DNA of 64,000 nt from Rufibacter sediminis (GTDB taxonomy: Bacteria > Bacteroidota > Bacteroidia > Cytophagales > Hymenobacteraceae), in contig NZ_JACOAF010000029.1 of NCBI RefSeq assembly GCF_014269285.1, forward strand, positions 25,183 through 89,182, read 5' to 3'. This document shows, piece by piece, positions 6,764-15,240 of the stretch. How positions within the stretch are numbered: position 1 is the first letter of the stretch; each line of letters begins with the position of its first letter. Both the position numbers and the translations under genes were made by a program. The notes under the pieces were generated by a model that did no database searches, was not told the DNA's origin, and saw only the letters and a list, made by a program, of their open reading frames with translations.

Positions 6764-9193
6764 ATGCGCTGTCACCTCTACTCCACCCGCCTTCTCTCTC
6801 TTCTTTTCACCTTCTGCCTTGTCGCGGGGGCAGCCCTGGCCCAGACCGGCGCTTCGGTGAAAGGCACCGTGCTGGACCAAACCCGCCAGCCGTTGGGCTT
6901 TGCCACCATTATACTGGTGCACCTCCCCGATTCTGCCATCGCCCACTCCCAAATGGCCGATGAGGCGGGAACCTATCTGTTTGAGAAAGTGGCCGCTGGC
7001 CGATATGTGGTGAAAGCCAGCCGCATTGACTTCAACACCGCCCTAAGCCAACCGTTTGAGGTGAACGGCCAGCCGATGCAAGTGCCCGCGATCTTGGCGA
7101 CTCCCAAAACCACCGCGCTCAAAGAAGTGGTGGTGCAAGGGCAGCGCCCCCTGCTGGAACAGCAAGCCGATAGGCTCATCCTGAACGTGGAGAAGCTGAA
7201 CACCGCTGGCGAGAACGCGTTGGAGGTCCTCAAAAACGCCCCCGGCGTACGCATAGACAAAGACGATAACATTCTCTTTAGAGGAAGCGGGGGCGTGAAC
7301 GTGATGCTCAACGGCAAGATGACCTACATGAGCGGCGCAGAACTGAGCGCCTACCTCAAATCTTTGCCGGCCTCGGCGGTAAGCAAGGTGGAACTCATCG
7401 CCAATCCTCCGGCCTCGTATGACGCGGCGGGCACGGCCGGCATCATCAACATCCAGCTCAAGCGGGAACTCACCAAAGGCATGAACGGGACGCTGAGCGC
7501 GGGTACCGGCTACGGAACCTACGAGAAAGCCTGGGCAGGCATCAACCTCAACTACAACCTGGGCAAGGTAAGTTTCTACACCCGCCTGAACACCAGCCAC
7601 TCCAACTCCTACAACCGCCTCACCATGGAGCGCCTCATCAGAGACAGCCTGTATCGCTCGGTGAACTACTGGCACCCCATCACCAAAAGCGTGAATGTAG
7701 TGGCCGGGGCCGATTATTTCATTTCAAAGCAGCACACGGTGGGTTTCATGGTCAAAGGCTACACCTCGCCGCAGGACGTGCTCACCACCAGCAACTCGGT
7801 GAACTATGACGTGCCGGGCAACCCCATCGGCAGCGTGCAGATGCACAACCCCCGTGATGTCACGTCCAATAATTACAGCCTCAACGTCAACTACAAATTT
7901 GACATAGACACTACCGGCCGCTCCCTCACCTTTGACTCTGATTTTGTGCGCTACCGCAATGCCGCCGATGAGCTTTTCACAAACCAGTATTTTGGCCAGA
8001 CCGTGGTGGGCGAGAATGCGCTGGAAGAGTTGCAGAGTTTCTCCGATGCCGATGTGCGCATCTTCGCCCTTAAACTGGACTACGTGCACCCCTTGGCCAA
8101 CAACTGGAAAGCGGAAACCGGCTGGAAGAGCAGCTGGGTGCGCAATGACGCTGACATCAGGTTTGAGCGCCGGCTGGAAGACCGCTGGCTCAACGATGCC
8201 CGCCGCACCAATCACTTCCTGTACGATGAGAACATCAATGCCGCCTATGTGAGCCTGAGCAAGAAAGTAAGCAAAGCCCTGAACTTGAAAGCCGGCCTGC
8301 GGGCGGAGCAAACCATCTCTGAAGGCGACTCGCGCACCCTCCAGAATGTAGTGAGCCGCAATTACTGGCAGCTTTTCCCCAGCGTGTTTGTAGGCTACAC
8401 CCCCACCGATGACCACCAGTTCTCCACCTCGTACAGCCGCCGCATCAGCCGGCCCAACTACCGGAGCCTGAACCCGTTCACGTTCTACTCAGATCCGTAC
8501 ACGGGCCTCTTGGGCAATCCGTTTCTGCAGCCATCGTTCTCCAACTCGTTTATGCTCAGCTATTCGTTCAAAAGTTTCCAGGTATTGAGCATCAGTTACC
8601 TGCAGGAGAAGGATTTTGTGGTGGAGGTGGTGACCCAGAACGACGAAACGAAGGAAAGCATCAGTACGCCGCAGAACCTGAACCGCGCCCGTTACCTCAG
8701 CTTCAGCAGCGGCGGCACCTTGCCCGTGCGCAAGTGGTGGAACGCCAACGTGCAGGTGCAGGGCAGCCTGAACAAAGTGACTACCCCCGTGCAAGGCGAG
8801 CAGTACAACCAGGAGCGGTTCTCCTGGGACCTCAGCACCGACCATAACTTCATCCTGCCTAAGAACTTCAGCGTGCAGTACTCTGCGTACTACAGCTCGC
8901 CCTCGGTGTCTGGGCTGTTCCGGAACAAGGCGTCTTACCTGATGAGCATTGGCGGCAAGAAAACCTTCCTGGACGGGCGCGCCACCGTAAGCGTCAAGCT
9001 GAACGACATCTTTGACACCGCCCGGTTCAGAGCCAACCTCAACTACAGCAACGTGAACATGTACTGGGAAAACGAGTGGGAAAGCCGCCGCCTCAACCTC
9101 ACGTTTGACTACAAATTCGGGAACAGCAAGATCAAGACCGCCCGCACCAGACGCACCAGCACCTCAGACGAGGAGAACCGCGTGAGCAAGTAA
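6764..9193 (+). CDS. Outer-membrane beta-barrel protein (TonB-receptor-like, OMP_b-brl_3 type)
   Basis: Signal peptide at 1-28 (ending ALAQ), a carboxypeptidase-regulatory-like domain at about 32-110 (VKGTVLDQTRQPLGFATI), then a short plug-like region (VLKNAPGVRIDKDDNILFRGSGG ... VSKVELIANPPASYDAAGTAGIINI). A long barrel with alternating aromatic strands follows (RRISRPNYRSLNPFTFYSDPY near 570). The C-terminus is basic (KTARTRRTSTSDEE), not the usual aromatic end of a TonB receptor. The family (PF14905-like) is common in Bacteroidota; transport function is often unproven. The frame is open from 6692, but the ATG at 6764 is the likely start because the promoter -7 box is at 6729-6736 and the signal peptide starts there. 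Probably controlled by the LytS/LytTR pair. Confidence 0.85.
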   Translation: MRCHLYSTRLLSLLFTFCLVAGAALAQTGASVKGTVLDQTRQPLGFATIILVHLPDSAIAHSQMADEAGTYLFEKVAAGRYVVKASRIDFNTALSQPFEVNGQPMQVPAILATPKTTALKEVVVQGQRPLLEQQADRLILNVEKLNTAGENALEVLKNAPGVRIDKDDNILFRGSGGVNVMLNGKMTYMSGAELSAYLKSLPASAVSKVELIANPPASYDAAGTAGIINIQLKRELTKGMNGTLSAGTGYGTYEKAWAGINLNYNLGKVSFYTRLNTSHSNSYNRLTMERLIRDSLYRSVNYWHPITKSVNVVAGADYFISKQHTVGFMVKGYTSPQDVLTTSNSVNYDVPGNPIGSVQMHNPRDVTSNNYSLNVNYKFDIDTTGRSLTFDSDFVRYRNAADELFTNQYFGQTVVGENALEELQSFSDADVRIFALKLDYVHPLANNWKAETGWKSSWVRNDADIRFERRLEDRWLNDARRTNHFLYDENINAAYVSLSKKVSKALNLKAGLRAEQTISEGDSRTLQNVVSRNYWQLFPSVFVGYTPTDDHQFSTSYSRRISRPNYRSLNPFTFYSDPYTGLLGNPFLQPSFSNSFMLSYSFKSFQVLSISYLQEKDFVVEVVTQNDETKESISTPQNLNRARYLSFSSGGTLPVRKWWNANVQVQGSLNKVTTPVQGEQYNQERFSWDLSTDHNFILPKNFSVQYSAYYSSPSVSGLFRNKASYLMSIGGKKTFLDGRATVSVKLNDIFDTARFRANLNYSNVNMYWENEWESRRLNLTFDYKFGNSKIKTARTRRTSTSDEENRVSK

Positions 9194-9236
9194 TATTAGC
9201 CGGGCAAACCGGGCTTTTTACAAGACTATTTTTCGG

Positions 9237-9272
9237 GTTTAGGGGCTGTTTTTAAGAAAGCAGCCCCTAAAC
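9237..9272. repeat. PAL36 copy beside a LytTR operator
   Basis: 36-bp copy with arms GTTTAGGGGCTGTTTTT / AGCAGCCCCTAAAC. Ends 5 bp before the first TTGGGAT (9278), the same spacing as at 6665/6671. Confidence 0.9.
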
Positions 9273-9277
9273 GCATT

Positions 9278-9343
9278 TTGGGATAACGATTGACGGGGTT
9301 GGGATAATATTTTTTCGGTGCCGCTCCCCTGCTGCTACTTTTA
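9278..9343 (+). promoter_or_regulatory. Predicted LytTR operator and promoter of the DUF5700 gene
   Basis: TTGGGAT at 9278-9284 and 9299-9305 (21 bp start to start), T-tract, then TACTTTTA (9336-9343) 37 bp from the second repeat. The layout matches the promoter at 6671-6736 base for base in spacing, and the spacer shares 9 of 14 positions. Confidence 0.7.
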
Positions 9344-9400
9344 AATCAGTTACCACGCCAACAGCCGCTGGACTATCTGACCACCTACAAACTTGATTCT

Positions 9401-10501
9401 ATGAACCTCCGCACCGCTCTTTTCCTGTTTCTCGCTTACGTAGGCACCCTGTCTTTCTGCGGCGCCCAAACCGTGAACACCCAAGCCGCCGACCGCTACT
9501 GGCAGATCACCCAGGCGCTCCGCCAGAACCAACCCCTCACCGATGCCACCTGGAAAGAGTTCCTGGAACTGCAGGGCAACAAGGTGTACATTAAGGGCGT
9601 GTTTGACTCCGTTTCCCTGAAAAACTACCGCCGCGCCATTGAGGTCAACTACATGCCCCAGCATGATTCTTTGCTGCAAGCCAAACTGAAAGCGCAAAGC
9701 TGGTATTACGTGCTGGTAAACGATTACAAGAGAAACGAGGAGGCTCAGAAAGAATACCTACGCCAGACCAGCCAGAATCCCGCCTACCTGCAGAGCATGT
9801 ACACGTTGGCCTATGAATACCTGCCGCAGCGGGCCCACACCAAAGTGCAGGACCTGAAACTCTACTACAATGCGCTGGGCAACGACGCCACCTCCAGAAA
9901 AGAAGGTATTTTCTTCAGCCTGAACTCGGCCACCAACTGGAGTAAAAGCAAAGCCGGCATTCTGGAAGCCCACGAGATCCACCACCAGATCCGGCCCAAA
10001 AAAGATTTCGGGGACGTGGCCGAGGAAGACGCCGCCCTGCTCTGGACCCTGGGCAGCATCCAGAACGAAGGCACCGCTGACCTGATCGACAAAAAAGTCT
10101 TCCTGCAGGCGGGTGGTCAGGACTCCATCGGCATGCACCAATGGCTCCTGGCCAATGCCCCCGGCACCATTCAAAAGCTGGACTCCACCATCCAGACCAT
10201 GGCGGCCAAAGGACCTCAGGCGAACGCACCCCACAAATTCTACCAAAGGCTGATGAACGGCACCGCCGGGCACCAACCGGGTTTTCTGATGGCCCTGGTG
10301 ATAGAGCGCAACGGGTACCTCCGGCAGATGAATGAAACCATTGATGATCCGTTTGCCTTTGTGCACCTTTACCAGAAAGCCGCTAAAAAAGAGAAAGGCC
10401 GCGTACCGATGTTCTCCAAAGCCTCTCTGACCTACCTGAAAAAGCTGGAAAAGAAATACACCGCCCAACCCTCGGCCAGGAACCTCAGCGCCCGCCGGTA
10501 A
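9401..10501 (+). CDS. DUF5700-type putative Zn-dependent protease, secreted
   Basis: Signal peptide at about 1-22 (LSFCGAQT). The zinc motif HEIHH is at 191-195 (GILEAHEIHHQIRP); a likely third ligand is E223 in NEGTADLIDK, the spacing seen in gluzincin-type predicted proteases (DUF5700). 366 aa is normal. A basic C-terminal tail ends the protein. Substrate unknown; location is periplasm or cell surface. It shares a promoter layout with the outer-membrane barrel gene upstream and the kinase gene, so it is probably expressed with them. A role in processing the barrel protein or its ligand is only a guess. Start ATG 9401 follows the -7 box at 9336 by a 50-nt leader. Confidence 0.8.
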   Translation: MNLRTALFLFLAYVGTLSFCGAQTVNTQAADRYWQITQALRQNQPLTDATWKEFLELQGNKVYIKGVFDSVSLKNYRRAIEVNYMPQHDSLLQAKLKAQSWYYVLVNDYKRNEEAQKEYLRQTSQNPAYLQSMYTLAYEYLPQRAHTKVQDLKLYYNALGNDATSRKEGIFFSLNSATNWSKSKAGILEAHEIHHQIRPKKDFGDVAEEDAALLWTLGSIQNEGTADLIDKKVFLQAGGQDSIGMHQWLLANAPGTIQKLDSTIQTMAAKGPQANAPHKFYQRLMNGTAGHQPGFLMALVIERNGYLRQMNETIDDPFAFVHLYQKAAKKEKGRVPMFSKASLTYLKKLEKKYTAQPSARNLSARR

Positions 10502-10579
10502 CACCATCGGTCGGGCTCCTGCTCTGGTGTGCCGCGCAAAGGCATCGCTTTCCGTTCCGCCGCTCTTACACCTCTTCCG

Positions 10580-10615
10580 GTTTTAAGCCTGTTTTTAGAA
10601 AAACGGGCTCAAAAC
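10580..10615. repeat. PAL36 copy
   Basis: 36 bp, with outer CCG/CGG; arms pair except one A-C and one G-T position. 79 bp past the stop at 10501. Confidence 0.9.
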
Positions 10616-10704
10616 CGGAAGCTTTTTGGACAGGCCTTTCTCCTCAAAACCAGAAACTCCCCTAACAACCGCCTTTTGTCCTATCCATTAATGTCTGGGG
10701 CACG

Positions 10705-10712
10705 TACTTTTG
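10705..10712 (+). promoter_or_regulatory. -7 box of the DUF983 gene
   Basis: TACTTTTG, a perfect TAnnTTTG; a TTTTG lies 26 bp upstream, longer than the usual spacing. Predicted leader about 20 nt. Confidence 0.55.
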
Positions 10713-10736
10713 TAGAGAGAAAAACGAAAGAAAGCG

Positions 10737-11141
10737 ATGTTTGGAAAAGGCTCTAAGCTGTATAGCATAGCAAAACTGAAATGCCCGCGTTGCCAGGAGG
10801 GAGACTTGTTTGAAAACAACAGCCTGCTGGGCTACCGCAAAATGTCCAAGATGCTGGACCACTGCCCCGTCTGCCACCAGATGTATGAACCGGAGCCAGG
10901 CTATTACTACGGCGCTATGTTCGTGAGCTACGCCCTTACCTCTGGTCCCACCCTGGCCATTGTAGGCCTGATGATGCTGTTCTCGGAGGAAATCACCCTC
11001 TGGATGTTCATGGCCGCCCTCATTCTTTCGCTGCTGCTGTTCATGCCCGCGCTTTTCAAGCTTTCCCGCGCCATCTGGATCAACATCTTCATCAGCTACA
11101 ATCCGCTGGCCGCGCAGGACCCGCAGGCCAAAGGACACTAA
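10737..11141 (+). CDS. DUF983 membrane protein with zinc ribbon
   Basis: Small protein with a zinc-ribbon-like head, C16-P-R-C19 and C43-P-V-C46, followed by two membrane helices (about 60-80 and 87-107). This is the DUF983 pattern; 134 aa is the usual length. In proteobacteria, relatives sit near cytochrome oxidase genes, but there is no such neighbour here, so no function is assigned. ATG 10737 follows the -7 box at 10705. It lies 235 bp from the protease gene and is probably transcribed separately. Confidence 0.85.
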   Translation: MFGKGSKLYSIAKLKCPRCQEGDLFENNSLLGYRKMSKMLDHCPVCHQMYEPEPGYYYGAMFVSYALTSGPTLAIVGLMMLFSEEITLWMFMAALILSLLLFMPALFKLSRAIWINIFISYNPLAAQDPQAKGH

Positions 11142-11148
11142 GCTTCCC

Positions 11149-11184
11149 GTTTTAGCGCTATTTTTCGCAAATTGGGGCAAAATC
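11149..11184. repeat. PAL36 copy, degenerate
   Basis: GTTTTAGCGCTATTTTTC left arm and TTGGGGCAAAATC right arm; 8 bp after the DUF983 stop. Confidence 0.65.
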
Positions 11185-11212
11185 GGCTGTCACCCAACCC
11201 GCCGCATGCCCT

Positions 11213-12085
11213 ATGCCCGGAAAGCTTCCCGTTTACCGTATCCCAGATTTTACATCGGCCAAGGGCCTGGCCCGGGGCATCCATGTGGTAGACCTGCAGG
11301 CGCACCGCCAGAAACATGCCTTTGTGCAGGCCCCGCACAAGCATGACTTTTACCTGCTGCTGGTGGTTACATCTGGCCAGGGCAGCCATACCATTGATTT
11401 CACGCAGCACGCGGTCACGCCCGGCAGCGTCTTCTTTCTCACGCCGGGGCAGGTGCACGCCTGGAGCCTCACCGAGGAAACCGAAGGCACCCTGCTGTTT
11501 TTCTCCCCCGAGTTCTACCGCGGAAACCGCGAGACCGATACCCTGCGGCAGTTCCCTTTTTTCCAGACCTGGCAACATCCGCCGGTGCTGTACGCCACCC
11601 CAGAGACCTTACTGCCCGTAGAACGCCTTTTGGAACAGATGCTGGCGGAGTATGCCCAACCGGCGGCCTTCCAGCCCGATGCCTTGCGCGCCTACTTGGA
11701 GTTGCTTTTGATCCAACTGGCCCGGTTGTACCCCGAAGCTCCCGCCGCCCCCGAGGAGAACAGCTGGCCTTTTCAGCTGTATCAGCTGGAGACCCTGGTG
11801 GAAAACCATTACCTGGAGCACCAGCCCACCGGGTTTTACGCCCAGGCGCTGCACCTATCGCCCAAGTACCTCAACGAGCTCTGCAAACAGAACCTGGGCA
11901 AAACCACCACTGATCTGCTGCAGGAGCGGCTGATTCTGGAGGCCAAACGCCTGCTCACCCACTCGCCGCACCTGAACATCGCGCAGGTGGCGCAGGCCCT
12001 GGGGTTTGAGGACAATTCCTATTTCAGCCGATTTTTCAAAAAACAGGTCCAAATCACCCCAGAGCAATTTCGGCAGAAAGGATAG
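11213..12085 (+). CDS. AraC-family transcriptional regulator
   Basis: N-terminal cupin-like sensing domain (about 25-110; HKHDFYLLLVV, PGSVFFLTPGQVHAW) and C-terminal double helix-turn-helix (about 195-288), with LHLSPKYLNELCKQNLGKTTTDLLQERLILEAKRLL and FEDNSYFSRFFKKQVQITPEQFR. It probably senses a small ligand in the cytoplasm and regulates transcription. 290 aa is typical. The following gene (sugar dehydrogenase) is on the same strand 98 bp away and is a plausible but unproven target. Start ATG 11213; an ATG at 11206 is out of frame. Confidence 0.92.
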   Translation: MPGKLPVYRIPDFTSAKGLARGIHVVDLQAHRQKHAFVQAPHKHDFYLLLVVTSGQGSHTIDFTQHAVTPGSVFFLTPGQVHAWSLTEETEGTLLFFSPEFYRGNRETDTLRQFPFFQTWQHPPVLYATPETLLPVERLLEQMLAEYAQPAAFQPDALRAYLELLLIQLARLYPEAPAAPEENSWPFQLYQLETLVENHYLEHQPTGFYAQALHLSPKYLNELCKQNLGKTTTDLLQERLILEAKRLLTHSPHLNIAQVAQALGFEDNSYFSRFFKKQVQITPEQFRQKG

Positions 12086-12183
12086 CAGCGCGTTATTTCC
12101 GGCGGAAAGCGTAGTTTTTCAACAACCAATTACCCAAAGCAAGGGTTTAAAGAGCTGAAATTCACTTCAGTTAACTTTCCTCT

Positions 12184-13782
12184 ATGCGGCGCGCGCTCTT
12201 CTTTCTGGCTTTTTTATCTGTGATTTCTGGTTCTTTCACCTCCACCCAAGCCCAGGACCTGACCGGCCCCAAAGGCGAGACGTTTACGGTGCGGGTGGTG
12301 AAAGACAAACTCAGCGATCCCTGGGAAGTGACCTTCGGCCCTGACCAGCACCTCTGGATTACCGAAGCCAAAGGCTACAAAGTCAGTCGCCTGAACCCGA
12401 GCACCGGAGCCCAGACCGTACTGCTGGACCTCACTTCTGAGCGGAAATTCCCGCGCTATGACAAAGTCCCAGATTCTGTAGATGGCGGCAAACCCTGGCC
12501 GCAGGGCGGATTGATGGGGATGGCCCTACACCCGCAGCTGCTCTCGGGCAAACCCTACGTGTACCTGGCCTATGCGTATTCCTACGCCGGAGCCGGGAAA
12601 TCTGGCGATGGCTGCGACCCGAATTTTGGGGGCTGCCACTACACCATGCGGCTGGTGCGGTATGACTACGAGCCGAAAGCCCAGAAACTCAGCAACCCGC
12701 TCCTCCTCTGCGACAGCATTCCGGGCAGCAACGACCACAACTCGGGCCGTTTGCTTATTGCCCCGGTGCAGGGCAAAGATTTCCTGTTCTACACCGTAGG
12801 CGACCTGGGGGCCGGGCAGTTCAAGAACATCGGTCGGCCCAACCACGCGCAGAACATCGGCAGCTATGAAGGCAAAGTGCTTCGGTTCAATCTGGAGCCT
12901 GACCCTGATAAAAACCAGTATGACCGCTGGATTCCCAATGACAACCCGTTTACTTCTCCGCAGCGCCAGAACGCCGTCTGGAGCCTGGGCCACCGCAACG
13001 CCCAGGGTTTGGCCTACGCCGTGGTGAAGGGTACCGGGAGAATCTACGCCAGCGAACACGGTCCTTTTTCAGACGATGAACTCAACGTGGTGGAACGCGG
13101 CAAGAATTACGGGCATCCGCTCATCATCGGGTACCAGGACAACAACTACAACGGGCTGGCCGCCGGAGTCAGTGACCACGCCGAGATCCCGGGCACGTGG
13201 CACACCACCTACCCCACCATCAAAAGCGAGAAAGAGAACGCCGTCGCCTTGGGCGCGCAGAATTACCGTGATCCCATCTACAGCTTCAACCCTACCTCCA
13301 ATGCGTCTCTGACCAAGATTCTGACCCAGATCAGGAGTGGCGAAAACAGCTCCCCGGACTGGTCCTCCGAAGCACCCAGCAGCATAGCCGTGTATACGTC
13401 AACGGGCATCCCGGGCTGGCAGAACTCGTTGCTTGTGCCCACACTCAAAACCGGCAAGCTGATCAGGCTGCCACTGAACGCATCCGGCACCGGCGTCACC
13501 GGCGATACGCTTACCTATTTCCGGTCGAAGATCCGCTACCGGGACCTAGCCATCTCCCCCGACGGCAAAAAACTGTACCTGGCCGTGGACAGTTCCTCGG
13601 TGACCTCCGGCCCTTCGGGCGAAGACCCCAAAGGCAGCCAGTACCGGGGTTCGATCCTGGAATTTACGTACGTGAAAGGCGGCACCGCTTTGAAAAACGC
13701 CTCGGGCAAGACAACGGGTGGCAAGGCACCAGCAAAGTCCAAGGACGCGGCACAGGTGGCAGGGAAAAGAAGAAAGGAATAA
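12184..13782 (+). CDS. PQQ-dependent sugar dehydrogenase-like protein, periplasmic
   Basis: Signal peptide 1-23 (ending TQAQ). The rest is a six-bladed propeller of the soluble glucose/sorbosone dehydrogenase type: DPWEVTFGPDQHLWITE, GLMGMALHPQ, NDHNSGRLLIAP, SLGHRNAQGLAYA and ASEHGPFSDDELNVVERGKNYGHP. The last block carries the conserved histidine and acidic residues of the PQQ/calcium site. It would oxidise an aldose or polyol in the periplasm with PQQ. No pqq biosynthesis genes are in the window. The tail (about 500-532) is Lys/Ala-rich and low complexity. A TAACTTTC at 12172-12179 would give an almost leaderless message from ATG 12184; that promoter is tentative. Confidence 0.85.
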   Translation: MRRALFFLAFLSVISGSFTSTQAQDLTGPKGETFTVRVVKDKLSDPWEVTFGPDQHLWITEAKGYKVSRLNPSTGAQTVLLDLTSERKFPRYDKVPDSVDGGKPWPQGGLMGMALHPQLLSGKPYVYLAYAYSYAGAGKSGDGCDPNFGGCHYTMRLVRYDYEPKAQKLSNPLLLCDSIPGSNDHNSGRLLIAPVQGKDFLFYTVGDLGAGQFKNIGRPNHAQNIGSYEGKVLRFNLEPDPDKNQYDRWIPNDNPFTSPQRQNAVWSLGHRNAQGLAYAVVKGTGRIYASEHGPFSDDELNVVERGKNYGHPLIIGYQDNNYNGLAAGVSDHAEIPGTWHTTYPTIKSEKENAVALGAQNYRDPIYSFNPTSNASLTKILTQIRSGENSSPDWSSEAPSSIAVYTSTGIPGWQNSLLVPTLKTGKLIRLPLNASGTGVTGDTLTYFRSKIRYRDLAISPDGKKLYLAVDSSSVTSGPSGEDPKGSQYRGSILEFTYVKGGTALKNASGKTTGGKAPAKSKDAAQVAGKRRKE

Positions 13783-13793
13783 AGCGCTTTTCT

Positions 13794-13829
13794 GTTTTAG
13801 GCATGTTTTCCAGAAAATCGGCTTAAAAC
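13794..13829. repeat. PAL36 copy
   Basis: 36 bp between convergent genes, 11 bp after the stop at 13782. Arms GTTTTAGGCATGTTTTC / ATCGGCTTAAAAC. Confidence 0.85.
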
Positions 13830-13857
13830 AGATGATTGAGAAGATAGCGGAGTTGAT

Positions 13858-14178
13858 TTACCTGGCTTTGAATTTCTGCTTGCCCGTGAGTAATTGGAAG
13901 AACAGCACAAAGTCTGAGGCCAGGCTGTAGAACGGGTATTGAAACGTAGCCGGTTTGTTTTTCTCGAAGAAAAAATGCCCCACCCACGCAAACCCGTACC
14001 CGATCACGGGCAACAGCCACAACCAGGAATATCGGCCTAAGAACAGCGCCACCACTAAGAGCAGCAGCAGCAGCCCGGTCCCTATGAAATGCAGCACCCG
14101 GCTGGTGGTGTTCTGGTGCTCTTGCAGGTAGAACGGGTAGAACTCTTTGAAGGAGGTGATGCGGGTAGGAGTTGGCAT
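13858..14178 (-). CDS. DUF962/Mpo1-like membrane protein
   Basis: Short protein opening SFKEFYPFYLQEHQNTTSRVLHFIGT, the conserved front of the Mpo1/YGL010W family, then two hydrophobic segments (about 28-48 and 50-66) and GHFFFEKNKPATFQYPFYSLASDF. The yeast relative is a 2-hydroxy fatty-acid dioxygenase; whether bacterial members share this is not established here. The histidines of LHF, GHF and EH fit a metal site. The frame is also open from a TTG at 14184, but the ATG at 14176-14178 is preferred. 106 aa is normal. Confidence 0.85.
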   Translation of the reverse strand: MPTPTRITSFKEFYPFYLQEHQNTTSRVLHFIGTGLLLLLLVVALFLGRYSWLWLLPVIGYGFAWVGHFFFEKNKPATFQYPFYSLASDFVLFFQLLTGKQKFKAR

Positions 14179-14365
14179 GGTCAAAGCTGATAAATCTCAT
14201 TTAATTATATGTTGATATGAAAGAAGTTGCGAGTAAAATTTCTAGTTTCAACTTTCTCTTAAACCCCTTTGCAGCCGTTTAACCTCATTCAATAGGGGGC
14301 ATATCAGGAATGAATTTGCTTTTGATTATCTTGAGCAGAAAAATTTATAATTGTAAAACTCCCCT

Positions 14366-15202
14366 ATGCGGCATATTTACTTCTGCATTCTATTCCTTCT
14401 AGTCAGTATCCCTTCTTTCGCACAAAAAGAAAAGTCCTCAGAACCAAAAATTTATATTGCAGTTGAGGAAATGCCAGAATTCCCAGGAGGAATGAATGCT
14501 CTGCCCACGTTTATAGCGCAAAACTTCAACTTACCTAAATATCCTGCCATCTTAGATTCACTGACAAATTTAGCTATTACGTTTGTCATAGGCCCCTCCG
14601 GAGAAGTACAGGATATTGAACCCTTAAATAGAGTTCACCCATTGATTGATCAAGAGGCCCAAAGAGTTCTCCAGATTATGCCACGTTGGAAACCTGGTAA
14701 GCAAGACGGAGAACTGGTGTACGTTAAATACACTGTTCCAATAAGGGTACCAGCACCTCAACATGTGCCAAGTTTTCTCCAAGGCAAGTCACCATATTAT
14801 TACTATTATGATGAAGAAGCCTATGAATCCGGAGTTTATATTGGATATCTGGAAGGGCTAGAGTTCCCATACGGCAATAAAGCTCTTGCGACATTTATAC
14901 AGAAGAACTATAAAATTCCAGAGGCGGCAAAGAGAGGAAAAGTAAGTGGAATTGCTAAGTTCTCTTTTATCATCAATCCCAAAGGTGAGGTGACAAGAGT
15001 GAAGTCAATATCAAATTTAGGGTCTGGGGTTGAGGAAAACTTAGTCGGAGTTTTGGAAAAAATGCCGAATTGGAAAACCGGAAACCTTACTGCTATCTCT
15101 CATTATGTAAAAAGGACAGTTGAGATAGAAATAGTGCATGGAAAGGCTACTTTCAGAGGCATTGTTCCTTCAGAATTTGACAATCCGGGCATTAAGGAGT
15201 AA
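14366..15202 (+). CDS. Secreted protein with two TonB C-terminal-like modules
   Basis: Signal peptide 1-19 (SIPSFAQ). Module 1 (about 29-128) contains IYIAVEEMPEFPGGMNALPTFI, FVIGPSGEVQDIE and MPRWKPGKQDGELVYVKYTVP. Module 2 (about 150-260) is more diverged (LEFPYGNKALATFI, FIINPKGEVTRVKS, MPNWKTG). These modules closely resemble modules 3 and 4 of the M56 protein at 30439-32898, but there is no membrane anchor or protease here. It therefore looks like a freed periplasmic copy of that ectodomain. It cannot act as a TonB energiser, because it lacks the N-terminal helix. Base composition (14.2-15.3 kb) is clearly AT-richer than either neighbour, which hints at a different history. Confidence 0.8.
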   Translation: MRHIYFCILFLLVSIPSFAQKEKSSEPKIYIAVEEMPEFPGGMNALPTFIAQNFNLPKYPAILDSLTNLAITFVIGPSGEVQDIEPLNRVHPLIDQEAQRVLQIMPRWKPGKQDGELVYVKYTVPIRVPAPQHVPSFLQGKSPYYYYYDEEAYESGVYIGYLEGLEFPYGNKALATFIQKNYKIPEAAKRGKVSGIAKFSFIINPKGEVTRVKSISNLGSGVEENLVGVLEKMPNWKTGNLTAISHYVKRTVEIEIVHGKATFRGIVPSEFDNPGIKE

Positions 15203-15240
15203 GGAACCTATTGTTCCCTAAAAGTAGAACTACTAGTAGA

